From assembly GCF_037176765.1 (NCBI RefSeq), contig NC_090021.1, forward strand, positions 193,969,378-194,033,377: a DNA stretch of 64,000 nucleotides. Direction: 5' to 3'. The stretch's first letter is position 1. Each line of letters begins with the position of its first letter. The stretch is from Anolis sagrei (taxonomy: Eukaryota > Chordata > Lepidosauria > Squamata > Anolidae). The translations under genes and the position numbers were made by a program. Shown one piece after another: positions 12,107 through 26,249 of this stretch. The notes under the pieces are model-generated. The model saw nothing but the letters and a program-made list of their open reading frames with translations, did no database searches and was not told the DNA's origin.

Positions 12107-12295
12107 CTATAAGTATTCAAAAGTTCTTCTGAGTTTTTCACAAAACTGACGCTCTTGTTTCCCCTTCTTTACGTTTTCATCTTCATTTGAATGACTGCAG
12201 GTCATTTGATAAACATAGCAACTGAAGGTCCTGTTGGGCTTTTGTTCAATATGCAGCACGACATTTCTGTCAAAGTAAACTTCATGGCTGTATGT
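12107..12295 (-). CDS. DCAF17: DCAF17 terminal coding exon 14
   Basis: The acceptor is TTTCAG. The exon begins TYSHEVYFDRNVVLHIEQK and continues PNRTFSCYVYQM, against human TYSHEVYFDRDLVLHIEQK and PNRVFSCYVYQM. After that the tail diverges: about 28 charged residues (two short Lys/Glu/Arg-rich stretches) end in TAG at 12107-12109. The exon encodes 62 residues; human has about 46, so the C-terminus is about 16 residues longer. Confidence 0.94.
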   Translation of the reverse strand, partial: TYSHEVYFDRNVVLHIEQKPNRTFSCYVYQMTCSHSNEDENVKKGKQERQFCEKLRRTFEYL

Positions 12296-15200
12296 CTGAA
12301 AGTTAAACAGTAATTTTCAGTTCTATTAGATAATGTGGGGAATGCACTCGTAAAATACAGAGATGCTTTGTAGTGATAAGCAGACAAGACCTTACTTTGC
12401 AGATCATAATGTACTTGCTTCAAAGCTTAATTATTGAACATAGCTCTATTTGATCCTTGGAGCGCAATGGGTTATAAATAAATACATATTATTACTACTA
12501 ATATTACTCCAATTTTTAAACTTGATGTCATGGACTACAACTCCCATCATCCTCAGAATCTTGTCTGACATGTGGAATATCCTCAGGCATCCACGTTGGA
12601 TGACATAAAGCTGAGAAAAACAGCTGATTGGGAAAATAGTCTAATGTGACTGCAGGGCTCTAAAGCTGACAACTGCCAAGACTGAAATCAGTTTCCTTGG
12701 TTTGCCTCCTGCACTTGGAGCATCGTAATATTTTGGTTGCTGTCATGCCATTGAGGCTAGTGCTTCCTTGGCATAGAGTTTCTCCAAGGGAGTGTGTAAG
12801 TAGAATGTCAAATGTGTATTAATTACGCCTTGTAGATAAATACTCAAGGCCAACAACAAAAGACTGCAGGACTTTTGAAGCAGCTGAAATCACATCTGAC
12901 TATAACAAAGTAACAAGCTCATAGATTTGGTTGTTTCATAATCATACCTCTCTCTTCCCTCTGGCATATTTTTCTCAGGCTACTGGGGTTTGTGAGTATG
13001 TCTGGGGTAAATAAAAATAACAAACCTCAGTCATACCTCTGGAGCAGAACATGCCAAGCATTGGAGGGAGTAGAAAACAAGAGGTTTGAAAGGTGAATTA
13101 TTTGCACCACACCTCTCAGAGTACCCAGCCAGTATGGTGACTGGCCATTCTATTGGAAGGATTCTGAGAGTTATAAATTCCCAGAGTAACATTCCCAAGC
13201 CTGGGAGAGGTCAGGGTCAATGGCAATTTGTGGAGAAACACTGGGAAAGCATTGCTCCTTATTGCAATGTCTGTGAAGCTTCATGACCATAATTTATAGA
13301 AAGCAATTGAATTTACACTAGAAAAAAATCTAGTCTTCTATAATTTGAAACATGTATTAACTAATTTTTGGTTTACACATATTTCATCAACCTTAGATAA
13401 AGCAATTAACTTTATCTAAGCTCACTTTTTTGTGTATTTGTTTCACTATCAGCAGAAATACTTGAAAAGCTTAGCTATCAGTTTTGTGCCTTGCTTTTTT
13501 AAAAAGTTGCTTTAAGAATTTTCAGTTGTTGACTGCCAGAAGGTCATCTTTGACTTACTTTGCTTTTAAAAAAACCCAAAATCAAAATTGTTTTTAAGTT
13601 GCAAAACAATTCTGGAAAAGGGTGAGGAACAGACAGTGCAAGGAAAGAGATAATGACATAATATGATCCCTATCAGAGAGCACAGCTCTAGAAAGAAAAC
13701 AAATGTAGCTGCCAACTACATGGTGTATGTGACTCCAGAGAATAGTGGTCACTTTTTAAAGCCACATCTTTATATATCTTTCCATCCCACTCCCTCACCC
13801 TGGTATATAATCTCTACATTTACCATCTTCATGGCATATGCAAATGGATAAACCATACCAAGTTGCGTTGGTTATATGTGGAATCTGTAAGGCATATATA
13901 AATGGATAAATGACACCAGGTACTAGAAATATTAATGAAATCTTTCATTAGCCTTTGACATACTCACCACATCCCAAGATTCCACAAAAGGAATGCTCTT
14001 AAGTCGAGTCCCACGCTCATTACATCGAAGGTCAAGGCGAGCACTTCCATCAGATCCTATCTGCGTGACTGCTGCAATGGACAGTAAATTCAGCTCATCT
14101 TCATAATCCACTATTTTGAAAGTCTTATTGAGGAAAAAGAAATCCAGCTTAGTGGGCAGGTCACATTTTTGGACACTTAAAATAATGTTTCTGAGTTACA
14201 GTGCAGAAAAATAAACCAACAATAAAAGAAGAGTAAGTGCCCAGCTTTATAAACTGTGCATCCATTACTGCTGCTCATTGCTTCGTTTCCCTCTTCTTAA
14301 TGTATTTCACTCAGGGCTCTAAAGGTTGGTAGTCATTCCAGAAGTTTAGGTGGTGTACAGTTTATTATTTACTGCATTTTTATCCCACTCTATCTCCAAC
14401 CCAAAGAGGACTCACAACAGCTTCCAGTTTGGTAATAATTCAATGCCACTTTGCAACATAAAAACATTAAAATACACAACACATTAAAACCATAAAATAA
14501 GCCATATAAATACATTTTAAAAACTGTTAAAATATAGAACCTAATCCCTACAATTATAGTCCAAGCCAATTCATTTATATTAGCTGCGTGGTTGCATATT
14601 GCACTGTGGTTGTACTACTCCCCAAACGCTTGGTTCCACAGCCAGGATTTAATTTTCTTTCTGAAAATCAGGAGGGAGGATGGTGATCTAATATTGCTGG
14701 GCAGGGAGTTCCATAGCCGAGAGGCCACCACTGAAAAGGCCCTGTCCCTCGTCCTCAACAGTTGCACTTGTGAGGGGGGTGGGACTGAGAGCAGGGCCTC
14801 CCCATAAGATCTTAACATCCAAGCTGGTTCATAGTGGGAGATACATTTGGACAGGTAAGCTGGGCCAGAACTGTTTAGGGCTTTATAGGCTAAAGCCAGC
14901 ACTTCTGGGGAGGCCCTGGTCTCGGCCCCACCTTCTTTACAGGTGCCACTGGTGGGAACGAGAGACAGGGCCTTCTCAGTGGCGGCCCCTCAGCTGTGGA
15001 ACTCCCTCCTCTGCAAAATCTTGACCTTCAGGAAGAAAGTAAAAACCTGGTTATGGGACCAAGCATTTGGGTAGCAAGTTAGTGCAATATGAGTATATGG
15101 AATTGTGAAATAGCTAATGGAATGGCCTTGCAATTGACTCTGGATGACCTGCTTTTAACAACTGTTTTAATATTGCTGTTGATTTTTGGTTTTAATGTCT

Positions 15201-18200
15201 ATTTTTACTGTATGTACGTATGTGTATGGTATCAAACTGTTACCTTTTGTAAGGCCGCTCTGAGTCACCCTTTTGTGGTGAGAAGGGCGGGATATAATTG
15301 TAGTAAATAAATAAATAAATAAATATAAATATGCTGGATTGGGGATAGGCACGAAGAGGTGGAGGGAGCTCTTGTACCTATATGAGTTGTGTGGAAGATG
15401 GGATTTCAGCAAGTCTTTGGATTTAGGGTGAGAAAGAAATACTTTATCAAATAAATAAGATATACCTTATACCACAGGCTACATCTGCTGGAATTCCCTC
15501 TTCCCGAAAATAACAAAGGTACAGAATCGCTGTACTTTTTTCATGTAACCAATCTAAATATGATATAGTGGAATGACAGGTGAAAGCTAAGGAACTGCAT
15601 ACAAGGGAAACTGCAGCGAACACTGTAGGATCTTCAATTCTCTATATATCCAAATCACTGTGAAAATGAATGTTGGACAAATATTGAAATTCATTCCTCC
15701 AATAACTACCAGAAAACGTTTTAAGCCAACTGCTCTCTACTGTGAAATGTCAGTTAGGCCATAAAATTAAAAAGGAGCTCTATTACGGGTGACATTCTGC
15801 CTGTTGGTATGTTTTCCCCCTCTGTTTAAATTTGGTAAGTTGAATGTAAATGAATGACAGATTTTAAAGGCCGTGGAGGAACCCTTGCCATGTTTTTACC
15901 CAGATGATATGCATTTCCATGGAAACAAGGCTGGAAATGGTTTCCAGAAGCTGAGGAATTAGAATTCTTGTGGCTGTGTCATCTCAGCCACAGTTCCTGA
16001 TGGAGGGTGAAAAATGGTTTCCAAAAATAGTCGCTAATGATTCAAGGAGCACACTGCTCAGATCTGTACTGTTTCCTCTGTGTTATTTACCATCTTGTCA
16101 TGAACCGCATTCTCTCAAACAGCCTAAAATTAGTTGTAGGCAATGTAGCAGGTAATAACGTTGAATGCCCCAAATTTCCACCAGCCAATTTGATTCCACC
16201 TCCCTTTGGGATCTCTAGATCAGTGTCAGCTGCCTCAGGTACTTAAATTTCACAAGTTTAGCATCCCTTAAACCGTTTTGCCTGTGCACATGATAGCTGC
16301 ATCTTTCAAAGAAAAGATATTTTAAAGGATTGTCCTTGCTAATCACCAGTCAACAAGGAAACAAAGACATTTTATCGACATGGCTCATTTTGGGTTGTTG
16401 TAAGTTTTTTGGGCCGTATGGCCATGTTCCAGAAGCATTCTCTCCTGACGTTTCACCTGCATCTATGGCAGGCATCCCTCAGAGGGATGCCTGCCATAGA
16501 TGCAGGCAAAATGTCAGAAGAGAATGCTTCTGGAACATGGCCATACAGCCCAAAAAACTTACAACAACCCAGTGATTTTGGCCATGAAAGCTTTCGACAA
16601 CGGCTCATTTTACTGTTGCCTTATTCAAGATAATTTTTCCTGATTTCCCCACAATTTAAGTTACCTCTTTCTCAGGGTCATCATCCAGTGAGTTAAAACG
16701 CTTCTTCACTATGCGGCCAGAAGCTGTTACCGTTATGGAGTTCTCAGTCTTCAAGTTTCACAATATAGAGAAAAGGGTGGGTAAATAAACAAATAATCAA
16801 CTGAGCTAATTTTGCATTTAGCTAAATACGGTAAATGACAGTACCATTGCTACAGATATATGAGCTTTGAGGTTTTGTGGTATTAAAAACACATCTGAAA
16901 ACTGCAGATGGCATTTAATTAGAAAGCATTTCAGAGAAGAATGAAGTCACTGATAAACACTGAACTGTTATAACAACATTACATACCAGAAGCCACTCTG
17001 TCTAGAAATGTAATGTTTTAGCTTGTGGTTTTTTAAATACATTATAACTGTATTCTCAATTCGCTTCTGACACGATAAATAAATAAATAGCTTGTTGTTC
17101 TGTTACAGCTCAAGAAGCCATTTCAAGCTCTTCAATTATTAAATGTTTTGCGGCTGTTCAAAATTATCTTAGAAGCACTGTAACAACAGGCTCTCCACTT
17201 TTGCAGGGACTAGGTGTGCAGGATCCCTGCAGAAGTGAGAAAACATCAAATTAAAAAAAAATTTTTTTTAACCTGAGAGAAGAGCTCTTTAGGAATCTCT
17301 TCATCCTCCAAATTGACCACGGAGGACCTAGGCAGTGGTTCTCAACCTGGGGTCCCCTGATGTTTTTGGCCTTCAACTCCCAGAAATCCTAACTGCTGGT
17401 AAACTGGATGGGACTTCTGGGAGTTGTAGGCCAAAAACATCTGGGGACCCCAGGTTGAGAACCACTGACCTAGAGATTCAGAGAAAGCAGCTGCCCTAAA
17501 GATCCAGAGGTTCCAAGAAAGAACACATTAATCAAATCAGAAAATAATCAAATCTGAAAAAATTAAATTGATTCTTAAATTAATTCTCATGTTCTCTTTT
17601 ATCAGCTATATTTTTTGCATAGATATGTACTAGTCCATTAAAACAAAATCATTCAGAGTGATAACACCATTAAATATAATGTTACGGAGTACTCAGTGTA
17701 AGATCCATTCAACAAGTCTCATTATTTGGAACTGTGGTTGAATAACGTTTCCTTCAAGATTCAGGTTTCCTCTGTACCTCACTGGCCTTAATTCAATTCA
17801 TAAATGGATAGAATGTATCCAAGGGAAAAAAATGACAGGAAAACAAACCAAGTCTATCAGTTTTTGAATCCAAAGCTATGGTCTTCAGCATTGAAAGAGC
17901 TGTCCCTCCTTTTAAAAAAGTATGTTTTAACCCACATATTTTCAAAATTCAATCCTCAGTATGAGGACTTTGTCCTTAAAAAACCCTATGGTAATTCAGT
18001 TCAGATTTGTATACAAGTTAAGTATATTCATAATTAATCATGAAGTCAGGATGACTAGACAAATCTCAGTGACTGATGGTAACCATGGAGCAATCCAGAT
18101 TCTGGTGCAATCATGTAGTAATCTCAGGTCCCTTCTACACTGTCACATAAAATCCAGATTATTTGCTTCGGACTGGATGATCTGGCAGTGTAGACTCATA

Positions 18201-21200
18201 ATCCAGTTCAAAGCAGATAATGTGTATTATCTGCTTTGATAATCTGGGTTATATGGCAATGTAAAGGGCTTTAGCAAGCAGGGCTGAAGTAATGTATCAG
18301 CTGATTGGTCAATATTTGTATAAAATTGAGACAGCAAACTAACATTTTCCCCAGGTGGTCAATTTTGGAGATATGTCAAAAAATGTGTTGTGAATAGAAT
18401 GAAAGGCGAGATTGTGGGCCCTTCCACAGAGCCCTATATCCCAGAATATCAAGGAAGAAAATCCCATAATATCTGAGTTCACATTCTGATAATATGGGAT
18501 TTTCTGCCTTAATATTCTGGGTTATAGGGCTCTGTGGAAGGGCCCCGTGTTAATGTACAGATTGTTTTTGTATCGCTGAACTACAAGAAAGATAAAACTT
18601 TTTGTTTTAAGAAAGATACTTTTGCTGTCTGCGAGTCTGCTGTTCAGATCAAGCAAACTCCATAGATTTACTAAGAATCAGATTTATTTGTACAAGGACT
18701 ACACACTATGTTTTTTTGTGTAAACACCTAGCAAAGTCTTATGACCTCCTCCTTTTTTCCCCAGAATCCAGTTTAAGTTCTCCTTGGCATAATCAAATGT
18801 TTGAAAAACACTATAAAATGGAGTAACTCATGCCTTAGGTGATTCTTTTCTTATGTAAGCAATTTATTCTTGATCAAATCAAAGACTGACATGGATGATT
18901 TTTTTTAATGTGGTGCTGCTAACTTTTGAAAACTGCCTAACCAATATCTGAACACCATTATTTGCAGACCTGCATTTAAGTTGCAATGCAGAAATTCAGT
19001 CTTCAAATGTAATTCCCCACAGTCTTGAAGCAACATATAATCATATAGATGTTTTGGCCTACAACTTCTGTTAGCCCCATCCCCCAAGGCCAAAGGTAGG
19101 ATGATAGAAGCTTGGCAGTCTATTGCTCTACTGCTATCCAAGAATGTTCCCCCTGTTGTGGATTTAAAACTTACTTTTCTGCTTTTATTTCATGTCAGGA
19201 CCAACTTGAGAAACTGCAAGTCACTTCTGGTGTAAGAGAACTGGAAGTCTGCAAAGACATTGCCCAGGGGATGCCTGGATGTTTTACCATTCTGTGGGAG
19301 GCTTCTTGGTTTTAAAAATCATCTCTACCTGCAATTTGGCTCATTCAGACTTCCAGTCCTAATATGGGCAACTCCACTGTGACAAGTCAAGACTCTAACT
19401 GGCCTTTCCTTCCAAGAATAATTACTCATTGTCCACATGTGCTAACAAGGTTACTCATTCCACTTCTAGGTCTTTTCAGCACTATGTTTATGAAGTTTGC
19501 GTCCACACAAGTGGCTTGAAAGAACAATGCTTACTACTTTGACAAATAAGGTTGATTTAGACATGTTTCTTCACCATCTGCTAGCTCTGAGATGAATCGT
19601 GAGCACCAGCTTCACTGAAAAGGACACACACTGACCCATTGTAGAGTTCACTCCACAATGATTAACCTATGACAGAGAACTAATTTAGGTAAGTCTACAA
19701 ATTATGAACAGGCACCTGTGCACCGACAGTAATGTATCTCAGACGATTTCCTCTCAGTTCAGTCCTGTGTTAGTTCTTTTACAACATACAGAACACACAA
19801 AAATTAAAAGGTAGGATTTTGTATTTTTCTTCTTGTAATCTCACATTATTTTCTCTGCTGGCTTCTATGATGAAATCTTCTGTAACTTTCTGCTGTTCTG
19901 TATTGCCTTCCACTTCTTTCAGCTTCAAAACTCTGTTGGGGGGAAAAAGAGAGAAAAGAAAACTAAGGAGAATGTCATGCCAAAGAAGGTACAATACAGA
20001 AACACATTTTCACCTAGATGTAAGTTATGCAGTCATTGTGAAAAATGTAGGTTTCTTGAAGGAACAACTAAATTACAAAGCCAGCCAAATTGCACCATGC
20101 TGTAAACAAGTACATTTTAAGTATATTTTCAAATGAGCGATGGACCCAAGACTCTGTCATATACTGTGTCCATTTCTAGCTATATTTGCCTTGGTTGACT
20201 GCAAAATTTCACCTCTTCTCCCAAATGACTTGGAGAGTTGACAATGTTTTAAGATGTAAGGAAGGGGTGATGGGCTCCGGCCCGTTGCATGCAGGACAAA
20301 TTCTGCTCGAAGGACCAGGTAGCATATTCTGCAAAAGATGTTTCTGCCTAAGTCTGACCTGGTATAAAGATGCTTCCAATCTTCTTTTCTGTTATGGTCT
20401 ATGATAGGGATAGGAATCTATGCAACTTACAAAGTCATTTTTATAGGTTCAAGGTCCTTCCCAGATCCATATAGCAGAAAAGGGGAAATTGCTGCTCCTT
20501 GTTGAGCAACAATTGTCTTCTTAAACAAGGGGCAACTGTCCCCTCTCGACACCATTAGGAAATCAAAGTAACTGTTTATAGAAAACCAGAAGATTGTTTA
20601 TAGAAAACCAGAAGATTGTTGCCACTCTGTTTCATTTATTTTTATCCCTAAATCTTCTTCCCAGACCTCCTTGAGGATGTTATTTTTTGTTTTTCCTTCC
20701 TTTATTTCAATTATTATCTTTTATACTTGCGGAATCAAAGAAAACCCTAATAGATTCATTTTACAAATCCATCTAGCATTCTCTTTCCAAAAATAGGCTG
20801 AACGCAGAAGCCCCCCTCCCTGTGTTTGTTCTCAGTATCTGGTGGTCACATGGACGTTGCTTTTGTAAACAGAGGTTCCAATTAGCTACTGTGGCTATAG
20901 AGCTATCTGCTATGTATTTCTCTATTGACCCTTTCTGAAAGGCATCAGTAAATAAAAGGGAAATCAGTAAATAAAAGGGATTTGTCTATTGACCCTTTCT
21001 GAAAGGCATCAGTAAATAAAATGGTCAAAAACATGTTATAATTTCTTGGTAAGGGCTGGAGAATTGTTCGGTTGCAGCTTAGCACTGGGAAATTTTCAGT
21101 AAAAACCTACTTTATCAAATTTGGTCCCACATGTAGTATCCTTCCAGAACTGTCTGGGTGGAAAGTTATCCAGTCAGGTTCCAATGAGCAACATTTCATT

Positions 21201-24200
21201 TCCTGTACGCCGTTCTTTGCCTGAAATAATGAAACAGAAACTTCAGGATATCTGGAACAAACACCGAACAAAACACATAACATGTTAGCAATACAAAATT
21301 CTGTCACCCTGACTGTTCAATCAGGAGATCTGGTCATTCACTACAATGGGCCAAATCCACTATATCTCATGGCAGGAATTTACCATGTGATTCAAGTGGG
21401 TCTTTAGCAACTGACCTTTGTTCAGGGCTCTTTGTGGTGATGTATTCAATACTGGTATGTTTTAAATTGTGCTTGCAGGCCCTTTTATGAGGGAAAGGTG
21501 GGACATAGATTCAGTCACAATATTATTGTCTTATACAAGGTCTATCTTGATTACTTGGAGATATGTGATTTAATTTGGGCAGATAAATCCCTCACTGATA
21601 CAAATCATAAGCATTTCACAACATCATTATGATTATTGTTGTTGTGGCCAATTTATCTCCCAATGGCCAACCTTTCAGTGATGACGGTCACCATAGTTAA
21701 GCTAAGTTGTTCTTCAGATATCTAGTCTGTTGTGAAGGTTATATTCAACGCCATCCCATGGACAACCTCCATGGCTGCCCCTCGCACTCATTTTTATTGA
21801 TCAGTATAAATTGGCCAATAATCCCCAGTAAAACATATCATGCTTTATTTTGGTTCCTCTGGGCCAGTTTTAAGCCCAGGAAAGCTTTTCTTCCTCCAGG
21901 GCCTAATCCAGAAAGAAACAGAAATGACATCCAATATTCTTCTGAAACACAATTCTCTGATAAGCATAACAATGTATTTCCCCCCATTTTAATCTATATG
22001 TCCTATTTCTGTGTGATTTAGAAGGCAAAGATGCTATTTCTCACCTAGTTTGTTATATAGAAATGTAACTTGGATTGTATGTTACAACAATAAAGGATGA
22101 GCTAGAAGTGAAAAAGACACATTTGGAGCTAAAAATATAATTCATCTGAAGGCAGTGTTATGTTTCCTCATACAGCATAACTGGAAAAGAAGAACTAAGA
22201 CAAGAAATAGGAATCAAAACAAATCTCCAAGCAAAATATTTAGGAAGAAACTTAACAATGACTAAGAAGAATCTATATAAAAATAACTGAAAAAAAACTT
22301 GGAATGAAATAAAAAAAGACTTGAAATAATTGATGACTTTGGAGATCTCTCTCCTAGGACGTATAGCTACAACAAAAATGAATGTTCTACCCAAACTATG
22401 CTTCTTGTTCCAGGGTATCCCAATTGACATCCAGGAAAAAGATTTTACTGAACTTACAAGATTTATTTGGAGAGGGAAGAAAGCTAGAATAAAGATGAAA
22501 AATCTACAAGACACTAAACAAAGAGGACTGGCCCTCCCAAACCTTATATTATATAGAGCAGCATCTATATTGAATCAGCTAAAAGAACAGATCCATCTTG
22601 ATAATCAAAGTCTCAAAACCTTTGAAGGAGGTTTCAAATTTGGCACACATGCATATGTATTTTATGGAATAGTGGCAGAAGATCCAAATTTTAACAAACA
22701 CCCAATTAGGAAAATCCTGATTAAAACTTGGAACAAGCATAAAAGAAAATTTCATACAAAAATACCACAATGGATTTCGATTCAGGAAGCCTTCAAGCAA
22801 AGTAGAAATTCCAAGGGTAGCAAAAGATGGCCAGCATATGCAGATATGTCAAGGAAACACGAGGCAACCTCCAACTGAGAAATAAACCAACAGCGCTACA
22901 ACCTGAAGAGGTTTGATTATGCACAAATACTTCATCAATAGCAAAAAGGATGAATAGACAGGATTTGAAGAAGAAAAGACTAATCTTGATAAGATACTGA
23001 AATTAAGAAATAAATAACTATTTAAGTTCTGCAATCTCCTGCTAAAATTACACACAGAAGATGACTATGTCAAGGAATATATGATAAAATGGGCCAAAAA
23101 TATTGGCCCTTCGATCAGCTTTGAAGAGTGGAAACACCTCTGGAGAGTAAAAAGAAAAATATTCAGACTAATCACTTCTGGGAAATGTCTACAAAATGCT
23201 TTATTAATTCCATATGATACCTATCAAAATAGCTAAAATGCAGCCACAATTGAAAAATACTTATTGGAAATGCAAACAAGCAATGGGGTCATTTTTCCAT
23301 ATGTGGTGGTCTTGCAAGAAGGCAAAAAGCTTTTGGATTAAGATCCATAAAACTATTGAAAAAGTAATTAAGCTTAAAATCCCCATGAACCTCTACTAGG
23401 AATAACAGACAGATCACTTTTGAAGACACATGACAAACTTTTCACCCTGTTGACAATTGCTGCGAGAATTGTTTACGTGGAAACTGGAAGAAACACCAGA
23501 AGTGGAGGAACGGATTGTGAAAGTGGCAGAGGTGGTTGAAATGGACATCCTGACAGGATACTTTCAGTCAAAAGACACTTCAAAGTTCACGAAGGATTGG
23601 GAACCTTTAAAAAGCTTCTAGAAGGACTATTTCAATGTAGGGGATTTCATGTTTAAAATGGAACATTTGACTATTATAAAATCTAAGAAGAATGCAATGG
23701 CAAACCCAGTCTGAACAAATGTTGCTCTATTCTGTCACAGAGGCATCATAGATCAGAAATGAATGGAGGGCATACAACAATAATAATCCTAAATATATTG
23801 CCATAAGACATTTATCCTTCCAATGGCAACACTTCCACATGTGAGTATGGGAACAAATATTTTGCCCTCTTAAGAGATTATCCATCTCATACCAAAGTCT
23901 GCCATTATTAAGATGCTTTCTGGCTACTGTTCAGGGTTTTCTTTTACACACACAGAAATACAAGGGAATGTAATACTTAAAAGTCATCTTTACAAACTCT
24001 TTGAGGAAATGGATAATCAGGGAACACAGTTTTGCTTCTCTTATCTTCCAGAGGCCGTAGTGTAAAATCCTGTGAAACCATTACCAAAGTGTGGTCTTTC
24101 AGGGAACAAATATGGAAGATTCCTTTTTGACTTTTCTTGTTAGGAGTGATGATGTAATGCCAGGGGAATCCTCCAATCTGAAATGTGCTCTCCAGGGAAG

Positions 24201-25796
24201 ACACCTCAAAAAGCAGGTCAGGAGCACCTGTGGACAGAAAGGGATGTTGAGAATCCAATTGAGAGGAAAGCAGCTTTATCATTCAATTTGTTTCTGGGTA
24301 AAACCTTAAAGACTGAGCACACACAGAGTGCTTAGAGTCTGTGTAGTCATCCCTCCACATTAAAAGATTTAATTCAAAATGTTCTCTCTAGGAATCTCTA
24401 GATCCTCCAGTGTAATGCTATGGTCAGCTACCTCCATTTATAGTGGAGTACCTAGAGATTTCCCAAAAGAACCAGTCTTTAGGGTCCTAAAGACAGGCAA
24501 AGGTAAACATCAGTCCTCCAGGTGTTTTGGATTTCAACTCCCAGAAATCCCAGCTAGTTTACCTAGGAATTATGGGAGTTGAAGTCCAAAACACCTGGAG
24601 AGCCAAAGCCTGCCCACTGCTGCTCTAAGGCCCCATTTTGTGATCAGCTTCCAGCTGGGATGGAAAACCTAGATCTCTCAAGTTAAAAAATAGCTGTTTT
24701 ATTAATGGTGTTTCATGTTAACAGGGGTCCTGTGCCCCTAATCCCAGCAAATGTGGAAGGCTGACTGTAGTCAGGATCGGAATTGCTTCTATCAGGCAAA
24801 TGTGAAGGGGTAGCTGCTACTCCAAAGTGTATTAGAGGGTCTTCTGTGACCATTATACTAAGAGTAGTCACCTTTCCTCAAAAATATCTTGTCTACACTG
24901 TCATAAAGGTGTGCAAACAGTGGAGGGCATCGGGCACATAGCTGCATACACTATTTAGTTGATGTGGGACAATTGCAAGGCCTAGATAGGCCCTATAGGC
25001 TTGTGGGCCTGAGAACATGTCCCTTAGCCCTTTGCAATGAGACATGGAAATGATTCAATGAAGGCAGAAAGTTTTAAAACCATTGTTTTAGTATAAGATA
25101 GCGCACCAAGATTTACTGCAAAGTCACTAGGTGACTAGTAGTAGATTTGCTAATGTTTCGGTAAAGCAACAGAGTAAAATGGTTAATAGTTAACACTGTC
25201 CAAAGGCTCTTCCCTAAATTAGGTTGCTTGAATCTTTGACCTGTTCTCCCTATTTACAACTCACAAAGTACAATAGACAAACTATCTCTGCCTTGAGATG
25301 CCATTTGGTATTTGGGCCCTCACTGTTCTGGCTCTGACCAATGGACACTGCCACGATCTTCACGCTACCAAGACACTGCCAAATGGGCTTTTTTACTCTC
25401 TAGACATATGTTGGTAATATATTGACAATATTTTATTAGTTTATGGGCTACAGAATAAATGAAAATTAGATAATGACCTAAATACTAAGCCAGACAGCCT
25501 TAGTATAGCTAAGAATCATGTGGACCTGCCATTCAAATTCCTGTATAAACATTTCCCAGACTTGCCTTCTTAAAGACTAATTATGGAGCAATTCTTTCTC
25601 CAGAAAATTTGCCCAAGTGACGTTTGACCTGGCCAACATTAGTACTTTCACCAAGAGCACATGTCTTATATATACAGCGTGATTTTAAATTGATACTTTA
25701 TTTGGTGATTTTTAATTCTGTACCCCTTGACTAAAAACATACATATGGGACAGAATAACAGTCTAAAAGAAAGGAAGGAAGGAAGGAAGGAAGGAA

Positions 25797-25842
<46 letters not shown>

Positions 25843-26206
25843 AAGATGCATATGCCATCAGTTGGGGATCCCTCCCCCAGCACCAACTACTGCTCTGGGC
25901 CAGAGTGAAGAGAGAGGGTGCCAGGAGACAGTTCCACTTTGTCTCCTGTGCTTTGTTAATAATATAATATAATATAATATAATATAATATAATATAATAT
26001 AATGCAATGTAATGTAATGTAATATATTGTATAGACATATAATATTTATAACATTATAATGTAATGCAATATAATACTAATAATATGATATATTTATATA
26101 TTTATATTACATGTAATATTACTAATAATATTACAGTATAATGGTATAGTACAATATAGTAATATTTAATACTGATATTGTACTATGCTAATAATATAAT
26201 ACATTG

Positions 26207-26249
<43 letters not shown>

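Noticed and set aside
25960-26004. Regular AT-rich array that could suggest a CRISPR-like or satellite array
   Set aside because: It is a simple pentanucleotide microsatellite without spacers.
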